The notes under the pieces: model-generated
The model's database searches: none
What the model was told of the DNA's origin: nothing
Seen by the model: the letters and a program-made list of their open reading frames with translations, nothing else
Made by a program: the position numbers and the translations under genes
From: Limnanthes douglasii subsp. nivea
Lineage: Eukaryota > Streptophyta > Magnoliopsida > Brassicales > Limnanthaceae
Assembly (NCBI GenBank): GCA_036936605.1
Contig: JAUPFV010000005.1
Span: 73,420,885 to 73,484,884 of the forward strand
Direction: 5' to 3'
Length of the DNA: 64,000 bases
In this document: one piece after another, positions 42,171-53,340 of the stretch
Numbering within the stretch: position 1 is the stretch's first letter
How the letters are laid out: each line of letters opens with the position of its first letter

Positions 42171-42459
42171 ATTTAAGTTTTTATTAAAGTGTTTTGTATC
42201 ATATTCAACTATGGTTTTTCTTACATCAAGTTCGGTTCGACCTTTGATTTTATGGTTTATGATGCTATTGATTTTATTACTTTGTAATTAAAAAAAATGA
42301 TTTTTTAAGGAAATTTTTGTTATATACATAGGTTATTACTTTTATCTAATTGAAGAAAGTAGAATTGGTCAGAGCCTTTATTATGGTAATAGGATAGATT
42401 AATGGTCATGAAAGATGTGGTTTTGGAGATCTCATCACTATATAGTTTTTATATTCTTA

Positions 42460-42621
42460 TGAATTCAGTCACACAAAGTACAATTTTCAACAACAACCAG
42501 AACAAACACAACAACCACAAAAAACACGACAGTTTACTAAGAAATCCTTGAAAGAACAAGTTGTGCTTTCTGCTAAAGAATATGCTCAGTTTTCTAAGTT
42601 TCACGAATTGCTGAAGTCTTT
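42460..42621 (+). pseudogene. gag: gag C-terminal fragment of Copia-2
   Basis: A Gln/Asn/Thr-rich stretch leads into TKKSLKEQVVLSAKEYAQFS and KFHELLKSFGF. That is the pattern between the zinc knuckle and protease in copia gags (a short helix with EY.QF..L). It is cut by the LTR of element C. The protease and its DSG motif are not visible on either side. Confidence 0.5.
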
Positions 42622-42987
42622 TGGTTTCAACTAAGGGTAATTTTGTCTAGAGTTTTGTGATGTTTCAAGGGTATTTAATGTTTGGATAGATTGTAGTGCG
42701 ATATTTGAGCTGCCTGGTTGTATTAAATGTTCATTACCCTCATTAATGAAAGTGGTTGGGTATTTATACCCTTAATTGTGGGCCACGTGGGCTTTCGGGT
42801 CAATTTATGAATTCGGGTCGAGTTCAATGACCCATTAATCTTTAAGCAAGTAAGTAATTATCTTAGTCATGAAGTGATTTAGGTTATAATACATTTAGTC
42901 CTATTCGGATGGTTCAGTGGGTAGCTTTTGTCCGAATTTCCCTTGTCCGGTTCCCTCAGTGAGTGGTGAGAAAATCCAAACTCATCA
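42622..42987 (-). repeat. 3' LTR of element C (left end trimmed)
   Basis: It matches the right LTR from tttcaactaagggtaatttt onward to aactcatca. The first bases (tgtggattatt) are replaced by the Copia-2 gag sequence. Confidence 0.85.
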
Positions 42988-42988
42988 G

Positions 42989-43004
42989 TAGCCCCTTTTT
43001 CAGG
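42989..43004 (-). other. polypurine tract (element C)
   Basis: Minus strand CTGAAAAAGGGGCTAC immediately before the 3' LTR, as in element E. Confidence 0.8.
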
Positions 43005-43321
43005 TTATGTTCGAAGGCCTTCGACAAGACCTAAAAAATAGTTCAAGTGTACACATAACTATGTCCGGACATTTCGAAATGTGTAACGACTTTATCCGGA
43101 CTGATTGAAAACCCTTAGAAGCTAAACGCGTTTTCAAGAGATAGTAGGACACGTGTCCTTCTCTGATTCGCCTCACCGGCCATTTTCCTCCTAGATTGGC
43201 GCTTCCACTTGCTTCGAAAAGTAACCTTTTAATTAATGTTGGTGACATCAGCGCCGTCTTTAATCATTACACATATCTTTTCGTATTCTCCTAGGTATCA
43301 AAGCATCATTTATTCTTTTAG

Positions 43322-43328
43322 TATAAAT
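43322..43328 (+). promoter_or_regulatory. TATA box of the aORF promoter (element C)
   Basis: tataaat lies ~97 bases before the aORF ATG (43425) in a stretch conserved with E. The region 43005-43321 upstream has no coding and would be the promoter. Confidence 0.6.
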
Positions 43329-43424
43329 TAGTCCACTTTTAACTGTTTTATCATCTTCATTATCTCTACTCTGTTAATCTTCAAAGCTTTTACCTCTAAA
43401 AAAACCTGCTTTTGTTGTGAGTTT

Positions 43425-45540
43425 ATGTTACCAGCAAGAAACACCCTAGTAAAAGGTGGGTGGCTCAACTTATCGAAGTTAGAAAAATCTCAAAAAGTCG
43501 AAGGAGAAAAGCGCATTGCTGTGGGCCTCCCTATTTCTCCTATTGACAAGCCTGATACACCAAGCTCGCAGCCTGATCGGGGTTCATCTTCTGCCAAAAG
43601 TTCTAAACCCAGAAGGTTATTCCAGCCCATCCTTTCTCCAATCGCTTCAGGCTCATCGGTTCAAGAATCAGAGCTTGTTATTGAACCAGAACAAGTGGTT
43701 ACAAGCCTTAAGAAACCTTCCCCATTCCTTGCTATGGGATCAGACGCTGATGAGAAGCTAGTAGACCGACGAAGAGGTAGTTTGGTGAAAAGTCAGGCTG
43801 CTACTGCACAACCTAAACCTCTAAAATCTATGCCTTCTAAATCTGGGGCTAAGAGTAAGACTACAGGGTCAGAAGCACCCATTCAAATTCCCAAGGACAA
43901 TATGTCTGGTCCGGAGGCAACTAGTTCAAGCCTTCGGAAAGAGACCTCTGGATCTGAGCCCCAGCCGGACTCTAGACCACAAGAGGAAAAGAATGCTCAA
44001 CAATCCGGAGGGCCTACTGAGCCAACCACTAGATCTTCTCTCCCAAAACCAGCTGACAATCCCTCTATGGTAATGGAGGATGTAATGGAGGATAGCATCA
44101 AAGAAGCCCCTTTTGAGACTGATGTCTCCGGACAAACAAGTGAGACTGCCATCACTAAGAAGAGCAAAGGCAAAGAGAAAGTGTGTTTAAAGCATCCAGA
44201 CCTGCCGGAGTGCCTTGTAGGAAAAGTGGGGCCTTGTTTCCACAAAGTAAGTGTAAAATACCTGCTAGCCATACAGAAGATCAATTACGCTTTCATTCAT
44301 ACAGCTGAACTTGGCCGGATGAGGACGAAGTGGGGGATTTCGGAAAATGTTAAAGTGAGGATACTAGTTGATCCGGACACGCCCATGGACTGCAAACTCA
44401 ATGAGATAGTTTTCTACACTGAGTTATTTAAATGGGGGCTTAGGTTTCCCTTGGACCCAAAAATAGTCAGATATTTCCATCTGATAAGGCTTTGCCCAAG
44501 TCAACTAAACCCTAATGCCTGGTTCACCCTTATGGCATGTATCATAGCTTCCAGGCTCTCCGGAATTCCTCTTCCGATGGAGAAATTCACTGCTGTAGCA
44601 AGCCTCTGCAGAAACCATGTCATCCCTTTCTATCACTTTAACATGAGCGACGATTACAAGGCGGTGGATGACTTACTTGAGTCGGAGAAAAGCTGGAAGA
44701 CTCAATTTCTGTTCATCAGCGATGCCTGGTAGAATGGGAAGAAAATTAAAGCTGGTGTCAACCCAAGCATGCTTACCAGCAGATGGCGAAGTGATGGTAA
44801 AAATCTCATTACATACTTCTACTTTTACTTATAACATTTTTTTTCTAATTCCTCTTCTTTTGTTTTTTGGTAGTGCTGCCCAAGGATTTTAATGATTACT
44901 TAAAGGCTGGCCAGACTACTTGTGCCAAGCTAAATGCTTGGGCTGTTGAGAAATGGGGAAACCGCTTCCACAACTATTTTGCCGGAGGAAATTTAACAAG
45001 ATCCTATCTTTGGAATACAACTGACCGGAGGGACTTGTCTTGGGAGGAATTAACCACTTCACCCCCTCCGGGAGTGATTCTCCGAAAAAAAGAGGGAAAA
45101 GATGGGAAATTCGTCTTGCCGGGCAGAGCTAAATCCCCAAGCAAGATGAAGGGTAAAAAAGTTAAGGCCAAACAAGGTGTGGTTGAGGCCAATCTTACCG
45201 AGGTGGAGGAAGTTGTCCCAACAACCCTAGAGGGACAAGATCAAGGGAAGATTGATGTTGCCTTACTGCAAGTGGTGGAACACGAAATCACCAAGGAAGT
45301 ATTTGGGTCTCCAAAACCCCAAAAGGCTCCCAAAAAGGATAGAAAACGGGGAGCAGAAGGTGAGGACAGGGAGGCCAAGAAAAAGAAAACCTCCAAGGGA
45401 GATGGTGCCGGAGGGGATATCAACATTGATGGTGTCGACATCTCAGGGCTTTAAGGGATTGGTCTTTACTTTGAAGAATTTGCCAATGATGATTTTGCTG
45501 GACCCTCCGAATCTGTCATAGAAAATTTTAAAGAAAACTA
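43425..45540 (+). pseudogene. antisense ORF of element C, two exons, truncated coiled coil
   Basis: Exon 1 (43425-44796) opens MLPARNTLVKGGWLNLSKLE and is open to a TAG at 44730 (A has Glu there). It contains a Ser/Pro-rich, low-complexity N-terminal 220 residues, then CLKHPDLPECLVGKVGPCFH, YAFIHTAELGRMRTKWGISE, FKWGLRFPLDPKIVRYFHLI, PNAWFTLMACIIASRLSGIP and the DYKAVDDLLE block. The intron is 44797-44873. Exon 2 (44874-45540) has VLPKDFNDYLKAGQTTC, WNTTDRRDLSWEELTT and Lys-rich segments. The coiled-coil tail seen in A is deleted. The whole gene is antisense to gag-pol, between pol and the 3' LTR. Confidence 0.8.
44797..44873 (+). other. conserved intron of the aORF (element C)
   Basis: GATG|GTAAAA to TTTTTTGGTAG|TGCTG, 77 bases, T-rich before the acceptor. 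The spliced reading is S-D-V-L-P-K-D. Confidence 0.8.
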
Positions 45541-45692
45541 TTAACTGAAACACTCTGAATCTTTTAAGAAGGCCTCATATTTTATAAAAAAGACTGGACA
45601 CCTCATTAAAACCTCCTGAGCCACCAGGGAGGAAAGAGTATGCCCCCAAATATTTACATGAACTTTTAAACAAGTAAATATTTACATAGTTT

Positions 45693-46825
45693 TTATTCCA
45701 AGTACAAGCGGAGGTGCTCAATGTTCCAGGGGTGATTCAAAATCCTTCCATCTTTATCTTGGAGCCGGTATGTCCCGGGCTTAAGCTTTTCGCTGACCAC
45801 ATAGGGTCCTTCCCAAGTTGGAGCTAACTTACCGAACTGCTTCTCCTTAGTATGTAGGAAGACGTTTCTCAATACCTTATCCCCTGGTTGAAAATCCCTT
45901 CTCCTAATTTTAGAAGCAAACCTGCTTCTCATCAAACCTTGATAGTGTGTGGCACTAAGGTGAGCCTTAACTCTTCTTTCTTCCATTAAGTCAAGCTGGC
46001 CTCTAACTGCCACTTCGTGAGCGTGTTCGGAAAAATTATGAACTCGAACTGAAAGAAGAGTAGCCTCTATGGGAGCTATGACATCCATCCCATATACTAA
46101 GGCAAAGGGAAACTCTTGCGTTAGCAGCCCCGGAAGTGGTCCACTAAGCCCACATGACTTCATGTAAATAACTTGGCCATTTTTCCAGCAGATTCCTCTA
46201 AATTTTTCTTCAGACCGGACAGTATTGTCTTGTTAGCCTTTTCAACTTGACCGTTTTCCTTTCGGTGGAAATGAGAAGAGAAACAGTGTTGAATGCCTCT
46301 AGAGGGACATAAAGTCTCCATTTCCTTGTTGTCGAATTGTGGCCCATTGTCTGTATTTATCTTCTGTGGAACTCCAAATCTGCAACAAATGTTTGACAAG
46401 ATGAATTTGATAACAGCTTTCGAGGTAGTTCCTGCCAATGGGGCTACTTCGATCCACTTCGAAAAGTAATCAATGGCAACAATTATAGTTCTGCACCCCC
46501 CGAACGCCATGGGTGGAGGTCCCACTAAATCCAGCCCCCATCGAGCAAAAGTTATTGGCTCAGAAATTGACTCCAAAAGGATAGCTCGGGCATCAATTTC
46601 ATTACTATATCGTTGGCATGGATCACACTCTTTTACCAACTCCTTCGCATCTTGTATTATGGAGGGCCAATAGTACCCAGCTAATAAAAATCTTCTAGTT
46701 AGAGCCCTGAATCCATAGTGTGCTAATCCCTCACCATCATGTAATTCAGAGAGCACTATTTGAGACTTATCGACCCCTAAACATCGCAAGAGGGGTTTAC
46801 TATGAATTTTTTTTATAAAGAACAT
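45693..46825 (-). pseudogene. pol: integrase of element C
   Basis: Frame 46825-46160 includes the zinc finger (HYGFRALTRRFLLAGYYWPS, CDPCQRYSNEI), WGLDLVGPPPMAFGG, NTDNGPQFDNKEME and NGQVEKANKTILSGL. Frame 46163-45693 covers FALVYGMDVIAPIEATLLSV to the C-terminus NIEHLRLYLE, without a chromodomain. The D, D and E positions are present. A frameshift lies near 46160. It inserts element DNA into chromosomes when intact. Confidence 0.9.
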
Positions 46826-46899
46826 ATCTTAGGATGACAAAACCACGAGCCTTGTACTTTACTTTCCTTGCTACTGCTTTTTCCGGAGGTAAAATGCCA

Positions 46900-48979
46900 T
46901 CTAAGAGATATTGAAGGACAGGAAATCTCCAATCTTGAGGCTGTTTTATCTATATATTCAAACTTTCTTCTTCCTTATCCGGATTAATTTGAATGAATGG
47001 GCATTCTTGCACATGTATCCAAGGGTAGGACTCAGAGTAGGCTATGGTTGCTAAGGAATCCGCTAGCGTATTTTCCGTTCGGGGTATGTGCTCATAAGTG
47101 ACGCTTTTGAAATTGAGAGCCACTTCTTTGAGGATGAATAAATATTTAATCAGCTGCTCTTTTTTAGCTTCGGATTGGCCTTGTGCATGATGGATAAGAA
47201 GATGAGAGTCGCTCATTAACCTGACCCTTTTGGCTCCACAAATGAGAGCCAACTTCAAACCAGCTATAGCAGCCTCATATTCGGACTCATTATTGGAAGC
47301 CCTGAAGGAAAAGCATATAGCCTGGTACATTCTGTCACCGTTTGGAGAGGTTAAACATATCCCAGCACCACAATTCGTGGTACTTTATCGACCATCATTC
47401 CGGATGACTCATACTTTTTTATATTTTACCCCGGTTGCTTGTTTAGTATCCCTATGCGAGTGATATTCAACTAAGAAATCAGCCACAGTTTGGGCTTTGA
47501 CTGCAGTTCAGGGGGGGGGGGGGGCAAAATCAATATCCTAGTCTCGCAGTTATACTGACCACTTGATCATTTTACTTGAAATGTCTGCGTTTTGGAGAAC
47601 GTTTTTAAGGGAAAAGACGTCCGGACAATGATAGAATAAGCCTGAAAATAGGGCCTCATCTTCCTCGCAGCAATTACCAGGCCTAGTGCTAATTTTTCAA
47701 GTTTTAAATACCGTTTTTCTGCATCTATCGAGCTTTTGCTGATATAATACACCGGAAGAGGATAATTATCTACTTCTCTTACCAACACTGCACTTATAGC
47801 ACAATCAGAGACTGGAAAATATACGAAGAGGGTCTCCCCATCAATGGGTTTAAACAAAGAAATAGGGGAAGACAAGTGCTTTTTAATCTCATCGAAGGCC
47901 TCATCACACTATGGGGACCAATTGAAATATTTTGCACCTTTCACAATTTGAAAAAACGGGGCGCATCTGTTTGAAGACCTTGAAATAAAACGGTTTAGTG
48001 CAGCCAGCCTCTCGGTCAATCGTTGTACCTCTTTAATATGCCGAGGAGGCTCCATTTGTCGTAAAGCATTAAGTTAGTCTGGATCAGGCTGTATCCATTT
48101 CTCACTTATTACATACCCCAAAAATTTACCGGACTGCACACTTCTCTGGGTTCAGTTTTAAATTTACTTTCACCAAGTTAGGAAAAGTTTCTTGAAGATC
48201 TGCCAAGTGTAGCTCTTCGTCTACACTTTTCACCATCATGTCATCGATGTAAACTTCCACGTTCCTTCGAATTTGATCAGCAAAAGCCTTGTTCACCAAC
48301 CTCTGATAAGTAGCCTCATCATTTTTAACCCAAACGGTATTACCTTGTAGCAATGGAGGCCTCTATCAGTAACAAATGTAGTATGTTCTTGATCCTTCGG
48401 ATCTGCTTGAATCTGATTATACCCGGAGAAAGCATCCATAAAGGACAACAGCTTGTTTCCAGATGTGGAGTCTACCAACTGATCAATTCGGGGGACCGGA
48501 TATAAATCTTTTGGGCAAGCTCTGTTGAGATCTGTGAAATCGATACACATACGCCACTTACCATTTTTATTTTTTACCAATACAGGGTTGGCTATCCATA
48601 AATGGTATTGAGACATATTTATGTGCCCCATTTTAGTAAGCCGATAAACCTCTTGAACTATAACATCAGCATTTTCCTTAGAAAAGGCTCTCTTCTTTTG
48701 TACAACAGGTGCTATGTCCCTTCGGATGGATAATTGGTGTGATATAATATCTGCTGGTACTCTGGTAACATCAGCATTGCACCAAGCAAAGACATGTTGA
48801 TGGTCTTTCAAGAAATCTAACATTTTACCCTTTAATTCTGATATCATCTTGGATCCTATCTTGACACTTTTTCCTTCAACTATAGAGTGAGTTTCAACTT
48901 CTTCAATTGGTATTAAAACACCAGGGGTCTCTCTAGGGTCATTAATTTCACCCTCTCCCCCAGAGGGCCCCTCAAACTG
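46900..48979 (-). pseudogene. pol: RT and dual RNase H of element C
   Basis: RT is in 48847-48293 (KNGKWRMCIDFTDLNRACPK, LLSFMDAFSGYNQI) and 48353-48126 (VYIDDMMVKSVDEELH). The first RNase H is at 47875-47567 (DCAISAVLVREVDNYPLPVY). The second is at 47330-46950 (NNESEYEAAIAGLKLALIC). At 47511-47524 a run of 14 G replaces a short GC-rich string in A, a frameshift and possibly an assembly problem. The frame continues upstream without shift to the TAG at 48980. Confidence 0.9.
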
Positions 48980-48982
48980 CTA
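48931..48982 (-). promoter_or_regulatory. in-frame TAG with downstream stem-loop (element C)
   Basis: GAA-TAG-CAG at 48982-48980 and onward lies at the same place as in A. The stem pairs CTCTGGGG (48965-48958) with CCCTAGAG (48938-48931), eight pairs with one G-U, across a 19-base loop, as in A. Confidence 0.5.
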
Positions 48983-50025
48983 TTCCTCATTGATCCGAAC
49001 TGCCCCCAACGTCCGAGGATCCAGTGCTGTTGCATAACACTCTCTTGCTATCTTTTGACTGCTTCGAACAACTCCCACTTGTCCTTGCACAACATACTTC
49101 AAGAATTGGTGGACTATTGAAGCCACAACATGCATCATGGAGAGCCAAGATCTCCCCAGAATAGCATTATAACAAGTGGGTCAATCCACCATGAATAATA
49201 TTCTAACCATCTTTTTAAAAGGGCCTTTGCCCAATAAAACCTCCTCCTCGAACTCCCCGATCACATCTGCTGAGCTTCCATTGAAACCCACAATTGACCT
49301 GTTTAACGTTGAATTACAGCCGGATTTTTCATTTTTTTATAGGAAGTTTAAAAGAGAATATTGCCAGAACTTCCGGTGTCCACCAAAATTCGTCTTATGC
49401 CATTGCCCCTGATTGATGCTCCTATAACAACGTCTTCATGAGGACCAGCAATATCCCTCAAGTCATCCTCATCAAAAACAATAAATGGAGATGGAATCTG
49501 TGATTGGTAGGAAGTCATGCCTCCTTCCAGTTGGGTATCTAAAGTATGAACGTGCCTCTTTCTTGAAGAAGCAGTTGGTGCAGTCATGGTGTCTCCTCCG
49601 AATATTGTAAGTGACTCAAAAAAGCTAATAAGTCCGGACACCGTCTTGCAATGCTCTGTGATAACACCCACTTTATTTTGGGTTGGATCAGGATCCAAAT
49701 ATTCTGATTCTACATCGAACCTTTCGATTATAACCATAGCTCCATCCGGAGCCGACATGCCTGCATTGTTTGGACCAGCCCGATGAGCATTATCAAGCCT
49801 ATTTCCACCTCTTCTTTTAACATACGCCCCCAACTTTCCTCTTTCAATCAAATTTTGGAATTCTTGTTTCAACGCAATACAATCCTCAGTGCTATGGCCA
49901 GTATCATTGTGATACTGACAGAAATAATTATTGCGGCTCTCCCTAGGAGATTGTAATGTAGCCGGCCTTCTGTAGTGTAATTCGTCTTTTATTTTGTCAT
50001 AAATAGTGGCTACGCTTTCTTTCAA
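48983..50025 (-). pseudogene. pol: aspartic protease and gag end of element C
   Basis: Frame 50025-49348 covers the knuckle region (CQYHNDTGHSTEDCIALKQE, with Gln where A has a stop), the linker FDVESEYLDPDPTQNKVG and the protease motif RRILVDTGSSGNILF. A frameshift follows. The remainder to 48983 matches A's protease in other frames (AVRINEE just before the TAG). Confidence 0.85.
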
Positions 50026-51378
50026 CTCAGCAAACCACTCTGGTTGAACCCAAGGCCCTCGCTTACTCCTAGATTACTGGCTCTGGGCTGGTACAGCTGG
50101 ATGAGACTGAGCTTTGACTCTGTTATGACCTTGTCCGGCTTCCTTGGCCTTGTTCTCGGACTTGTTTTGGTTTTGATTTGGTGCAGCTGGAGAAGATCTC
50201 ACCTGTCTGTGCACCCTAGTTTTCTTTGTTTCATCTACATTAATTTGTTTAACGACCTGATTCAGCAGACCTACCCATGTCATGGCTTTCTTCCTGGTTA
50301 CCGAATCAGCCAACTTTCCAGGGTTCAAGCCCTGCCTCAGAGAAGCTATTGCTACTTGTTCAAAGCAATCAGCCAATCCATTATTGGTATTTACAAAATG
50401 ACTTATGTATTCTTTTAAAGATTCGTTTGGTTCTTGGGCACAATGGATAATTGTGTCTCCGTTACCCTTTACTTCCTTACTTCCAACGAACTGTCTCCGA
50501 AACGCCACCCAAAAAGTGTCAAAATTTCTGATGTGGCCCTGTGGCAAACTATTGTACCACTTCAGATTACTCCCCGTAAAAGATTGGGAGAATGCTATAC
50601 AAAGTAACTTGTCGTCATCATCAAAATGCATCATAAATTTTTTAAATTGTTCCAAGTGGTTATCCGGGTCTTTACTACAATCGTATTTTTCCATTTTTGT
50701 ACTGTCAAACCTCTTAGGAAGGTTTCCGGACAGTATCTTGGAGGACAATGGAGATTGTCTCCAATTCCGGCCACGACTGAAAACGGTATCTTCGTTAGGA
50801 GTTGCAAAGATACCTGGCTCATCATGGAAGGCAAAAGGATCCATTAACAATCGATATACGTGTCTCCAGATATGACTATGAGACGATCCTTTAATCAGAT
50901 GCCTCTTCAACCTTCCATGCCTATCCCTTTTTATTGAGTACTTTTTGACCAACTTTTGTTTCTATTTAGAACGGCCTTCATCACTGCTGGATGACAAGGA
51001 TTCTTCAACTCCATCTTCATTTGAGGAGCTACTGGAAGACTCTGAGTCTCAATCAGAGCTCTCCACCGGTTTAGACCGGTGAGACTTTTTTGAGCTAGCA
51101 TGAGTCTTTTTTTCACTCACATGGGTTTTTGATAGCTCATTCTCTCTTGGGTTGTCAGTATGATGAGCTACTGACGCCTTAGACTTTTCTTTTGTGCCCA
51201 TCTCTTCCCTCTTGACAGCCCTCAGAGCTTCTATTTCAACTTTTAACCTATCTCGCTTCTCAATCGTATGTTCATCATTTCTCCCCACCACTTCTGCCAA
51301 ACCTGGTGGTACCTCTTGCACGTACGGATTCATCCGAACTAAATTTTCTTGATGTTTTTGAATGCTAGATTCAGGCAC
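50026..51378 (-). pseudogene. gag: gag of element C
   Basis: Frame 51378-51049 is the N-terminal part (VRMNPYVQEVPPGLAEVVGR, then the Ser/Lys-rich region). Frame 50952-50074 holds the gag core (LLCIAFSQSFTGSNLKWYNS, NFDTFWVAFRRQFVGSKEVK, HCAQEPNESLKEYISHFVNT). The two are joined by stops near 50970-51050. It is homologous to A's gag throughout. Confidence 0.85.
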
Positions 51379-51386
51379 CTTCGTGC

Positions 51387-51405
51387 TCCCACTGTGGTCG
51401 CCAAT
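51387..51405 (-). other. primer binding site (element C)
   Basis: Minus strand TTGGCGACCACAGTGGGAG, identical in kind to that of A, five bases from the LTR. Confidence 0.6.
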
Positions 51406-51409
51406 CTGG

Positions 51410-51782
51410 TGTGGATTATTTTCAACTGAGGGTAATTTTGTCTAGAGTTTTGTGATGTTTGAAGGGTATTTAATGTTTGGATAGATCGTAGTGAGAGATT
51501 TGAGCTGCCTGGTTGTATTAAATGTTCATTACCCTCATTAATGAATGTGGTTGGGTATTTATACCCTTAATTGTGGGCCACATGGGATTTCAGGTCAATT
51601 TATGAATTCGGGTCGAGTTCAATGACCCATTAATCTTTAAGCAAGTAAGTAATTAGCTTAGTTATGAAGTGATTTAGGTTTTAATACATTTAGTCCTGTT
51701 CTGAGGGTTCAATGGGTGGCTTTTGTCCGAATTGCCCCTGTCTGGTTCCTTCAGTGAGTGGTAAGAAACTTCTGACTCATCA
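51410..51782 (-). repeat. 5' LTR of element C
   Basis: TG at 51410 (tgtggattattttcaactga) to CA at 51782 (ctgactcatca), 373 bases. The boundary to Copia-2 sequence follows directly (gatattgctgcc). Confidence 0.9.
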
Positions 51783-51989
51783 GATATTGCTGCCATATAA
51801 CACAAGATATGTAATCCAAAAACAATTCTATTTTTTCAAACACAAAACATTCAGCAGTGATATTGGCAGATTTGTCATCATTTACTGTTTTAAGCTCTGG
51901 AACTGTTGATTTAAACTAAAATATATTTTTTGAGTTTCGTATTAAATATTCATCAGTTTTTATTTAACCTTATTTATGAGCCAAATCAT

Positions 51990-52530
51990 TGAAGATTTAA
52001 TTTTTTTTTGTCACATTTTGTTGTGATTATCGTTTGTTTCAGGATCAGAAATATAATTAATATAAAGTGCATAAGTATAGAGGTCTCTAATATCTCAATA
52101 AACATATTAATAATTACATTGTTTTTTCTAGTGTACAATCTCAATTGGAAGCACATTGTCGTATGAGTCATCCATCTTTAGTCTCTCTTAAACAATTTTA
52201 TCCTCAATTTAAACAATTAATCTCATTAGAACGTGAGTCGTGTAAATTTTCTAAATATTATCGTCTTCCATCGTATCATCATATCATCATGTCAATAAAT
52301 GGGTTGTATATCCTTTTAAAAATAATTCATTCAGATGTTTGGGGTCTTTATTCAGTCATATCTAAAGAGGGTTTGAAGTATTTGTTTAGTTTTTTCGATG
52401 ATCATGCTCCAGTTACATGTAATTATTTCATGAAAAATCGTTAGGAATTATTTTATAATTTGCAAACTTTATGCAGAAATTAATACTCAATTTAACTATC
52501 CACTTTGTATTTTAAGAAGTGATAATGGTA
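51990..52530 (+). pseudogene. pol: GAG-pre-integrase and integrase start of Copia-2
   Basis: Frame 52145-52444 reads HCRMSHPSLVSLKQFYPQFK, then ESCKFSKYYRLP (zinc region) and IHSDVWGLYSVISKEGLKYL with FSFFDDHA, covering the first catalytic Asp. Reading onward gives LRSDNGK, the second catalytic block, at about 52511-52530. The wording is that of Ale/Retrofit copias. Upstream (51990-52140) decayed protease-side sequence (FQDQK-like) is visible. Stops are frequent. Confidence 0.7.
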
Positions 52531-52539
52531 AATAATATT

Positions 52540-53340
52540 ACGATGATTTCGTCACCATATCATAAGATAAAACCACATTTGGAGTAGTTCACGCAGTAGT
52601 AAGACAAAGGGTACAACTCGATACTGAGTGGATAAGTATTTAGGTCGAGTAAAAACTGTAACATAAGAATATCTCATCGGGAAACAACATGGAACCGCCA
52701 TTCAAGATTTATCGCATACCTCTTCGGGAAGAAAAGCCTAAAGCTTATTAGAGGATAATCGAGAGCGCCCAGCATAGATCGCTTATCGAAGGGTAACCGA
52801 GAACCCCTAGCAGAACCGCTTACCAGAGGATAATCGAGCGCGTAAGAAAGGTTTTTTATATCGAAGGGTATTGAGCGCACCCAACAAGAATCGTGTACCA
52901 GAAGATAACTGAGCGTTCTTAACAAGGATTTCTTATCGAAGGGTAATCGAGCGCGGCCAACAAAAACCTCTTACTGAAGGGTACTCGAGCGTTCTCGACA
53001 AGTTTATGGTTTCCAAGACCGTGCACGATGATAACATTTAGTTGTTACACTCGTTTCTATACAGTCAACCGTAGTTGCCATTAAAGGTGGTACACGACTG
53101 GCTATCATGAAACTAGAAATCAATGGACTTAATGACCATTGAAGGTGGTCCACATTCAACAGAGAGTAAACCCACATTTAATGTAATTGATACAAGAATT
53201 TAGTGAGAAAGAGAAAATGTAATATGGATTGTATAAATAGATCTTAGGTCGATAAAAAATGAAACTTTTCTTCTTATTGAAATGAAGTTACCATTTTGGC
53301 ATTTGTAATAATTTCCCTCAACATATTGTTCAACTGCATT
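52540..53340 (+). repeat. probable solo LTR inserted in the Copia-2 integrase
   Basis: The integrase reading is interrupted after LRSDNGK and resumes at 53341 (HGILHH-like wording). The insert of ~800 bases has no frame. It contains a TATA box (tgtataaataga at 53231) ~100 bases before its right end, which finishes ccctcaaca, all as in a plus-oriented LTR. I cannot fix its ends or show a target duplication. Confidence 0.45.
52741..53003. repeat. 37-38-bp tandem repeat, seven imperfect units
   Basis: Units such as gtaatcgagcgcggccaaca...gaagg alternate between ataa- and gtaa- starts and end in cgaagg or cagagg. Six of seven are 37 or 38 bases long. It lies within the probable solo LTR. Confidence 0.8.

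Larger units (their letters stand above)
42622..51782 (-). mobile_element. Element C: full-length, decayed Tat-like gypsy with antisense ORF
   Basis: Both LTRs are present (42622-42987 and 51410-51782), with a polypurine tract inside the left one and a primer binding site inside the right one, so transcription is on the minus strand. The interior has aORF (+) 43425-45540, pol (-) 45693-48979, protease/gag (-) 48983-51378. The LTRs differ at roughly 25-30 of ~360 positions by hand count, so the insertion is old. It lies inside Copia-2; no target-site duplication is evident, and the outer ~13 bases of the left LTR appear lost. Confidence 0.9.
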
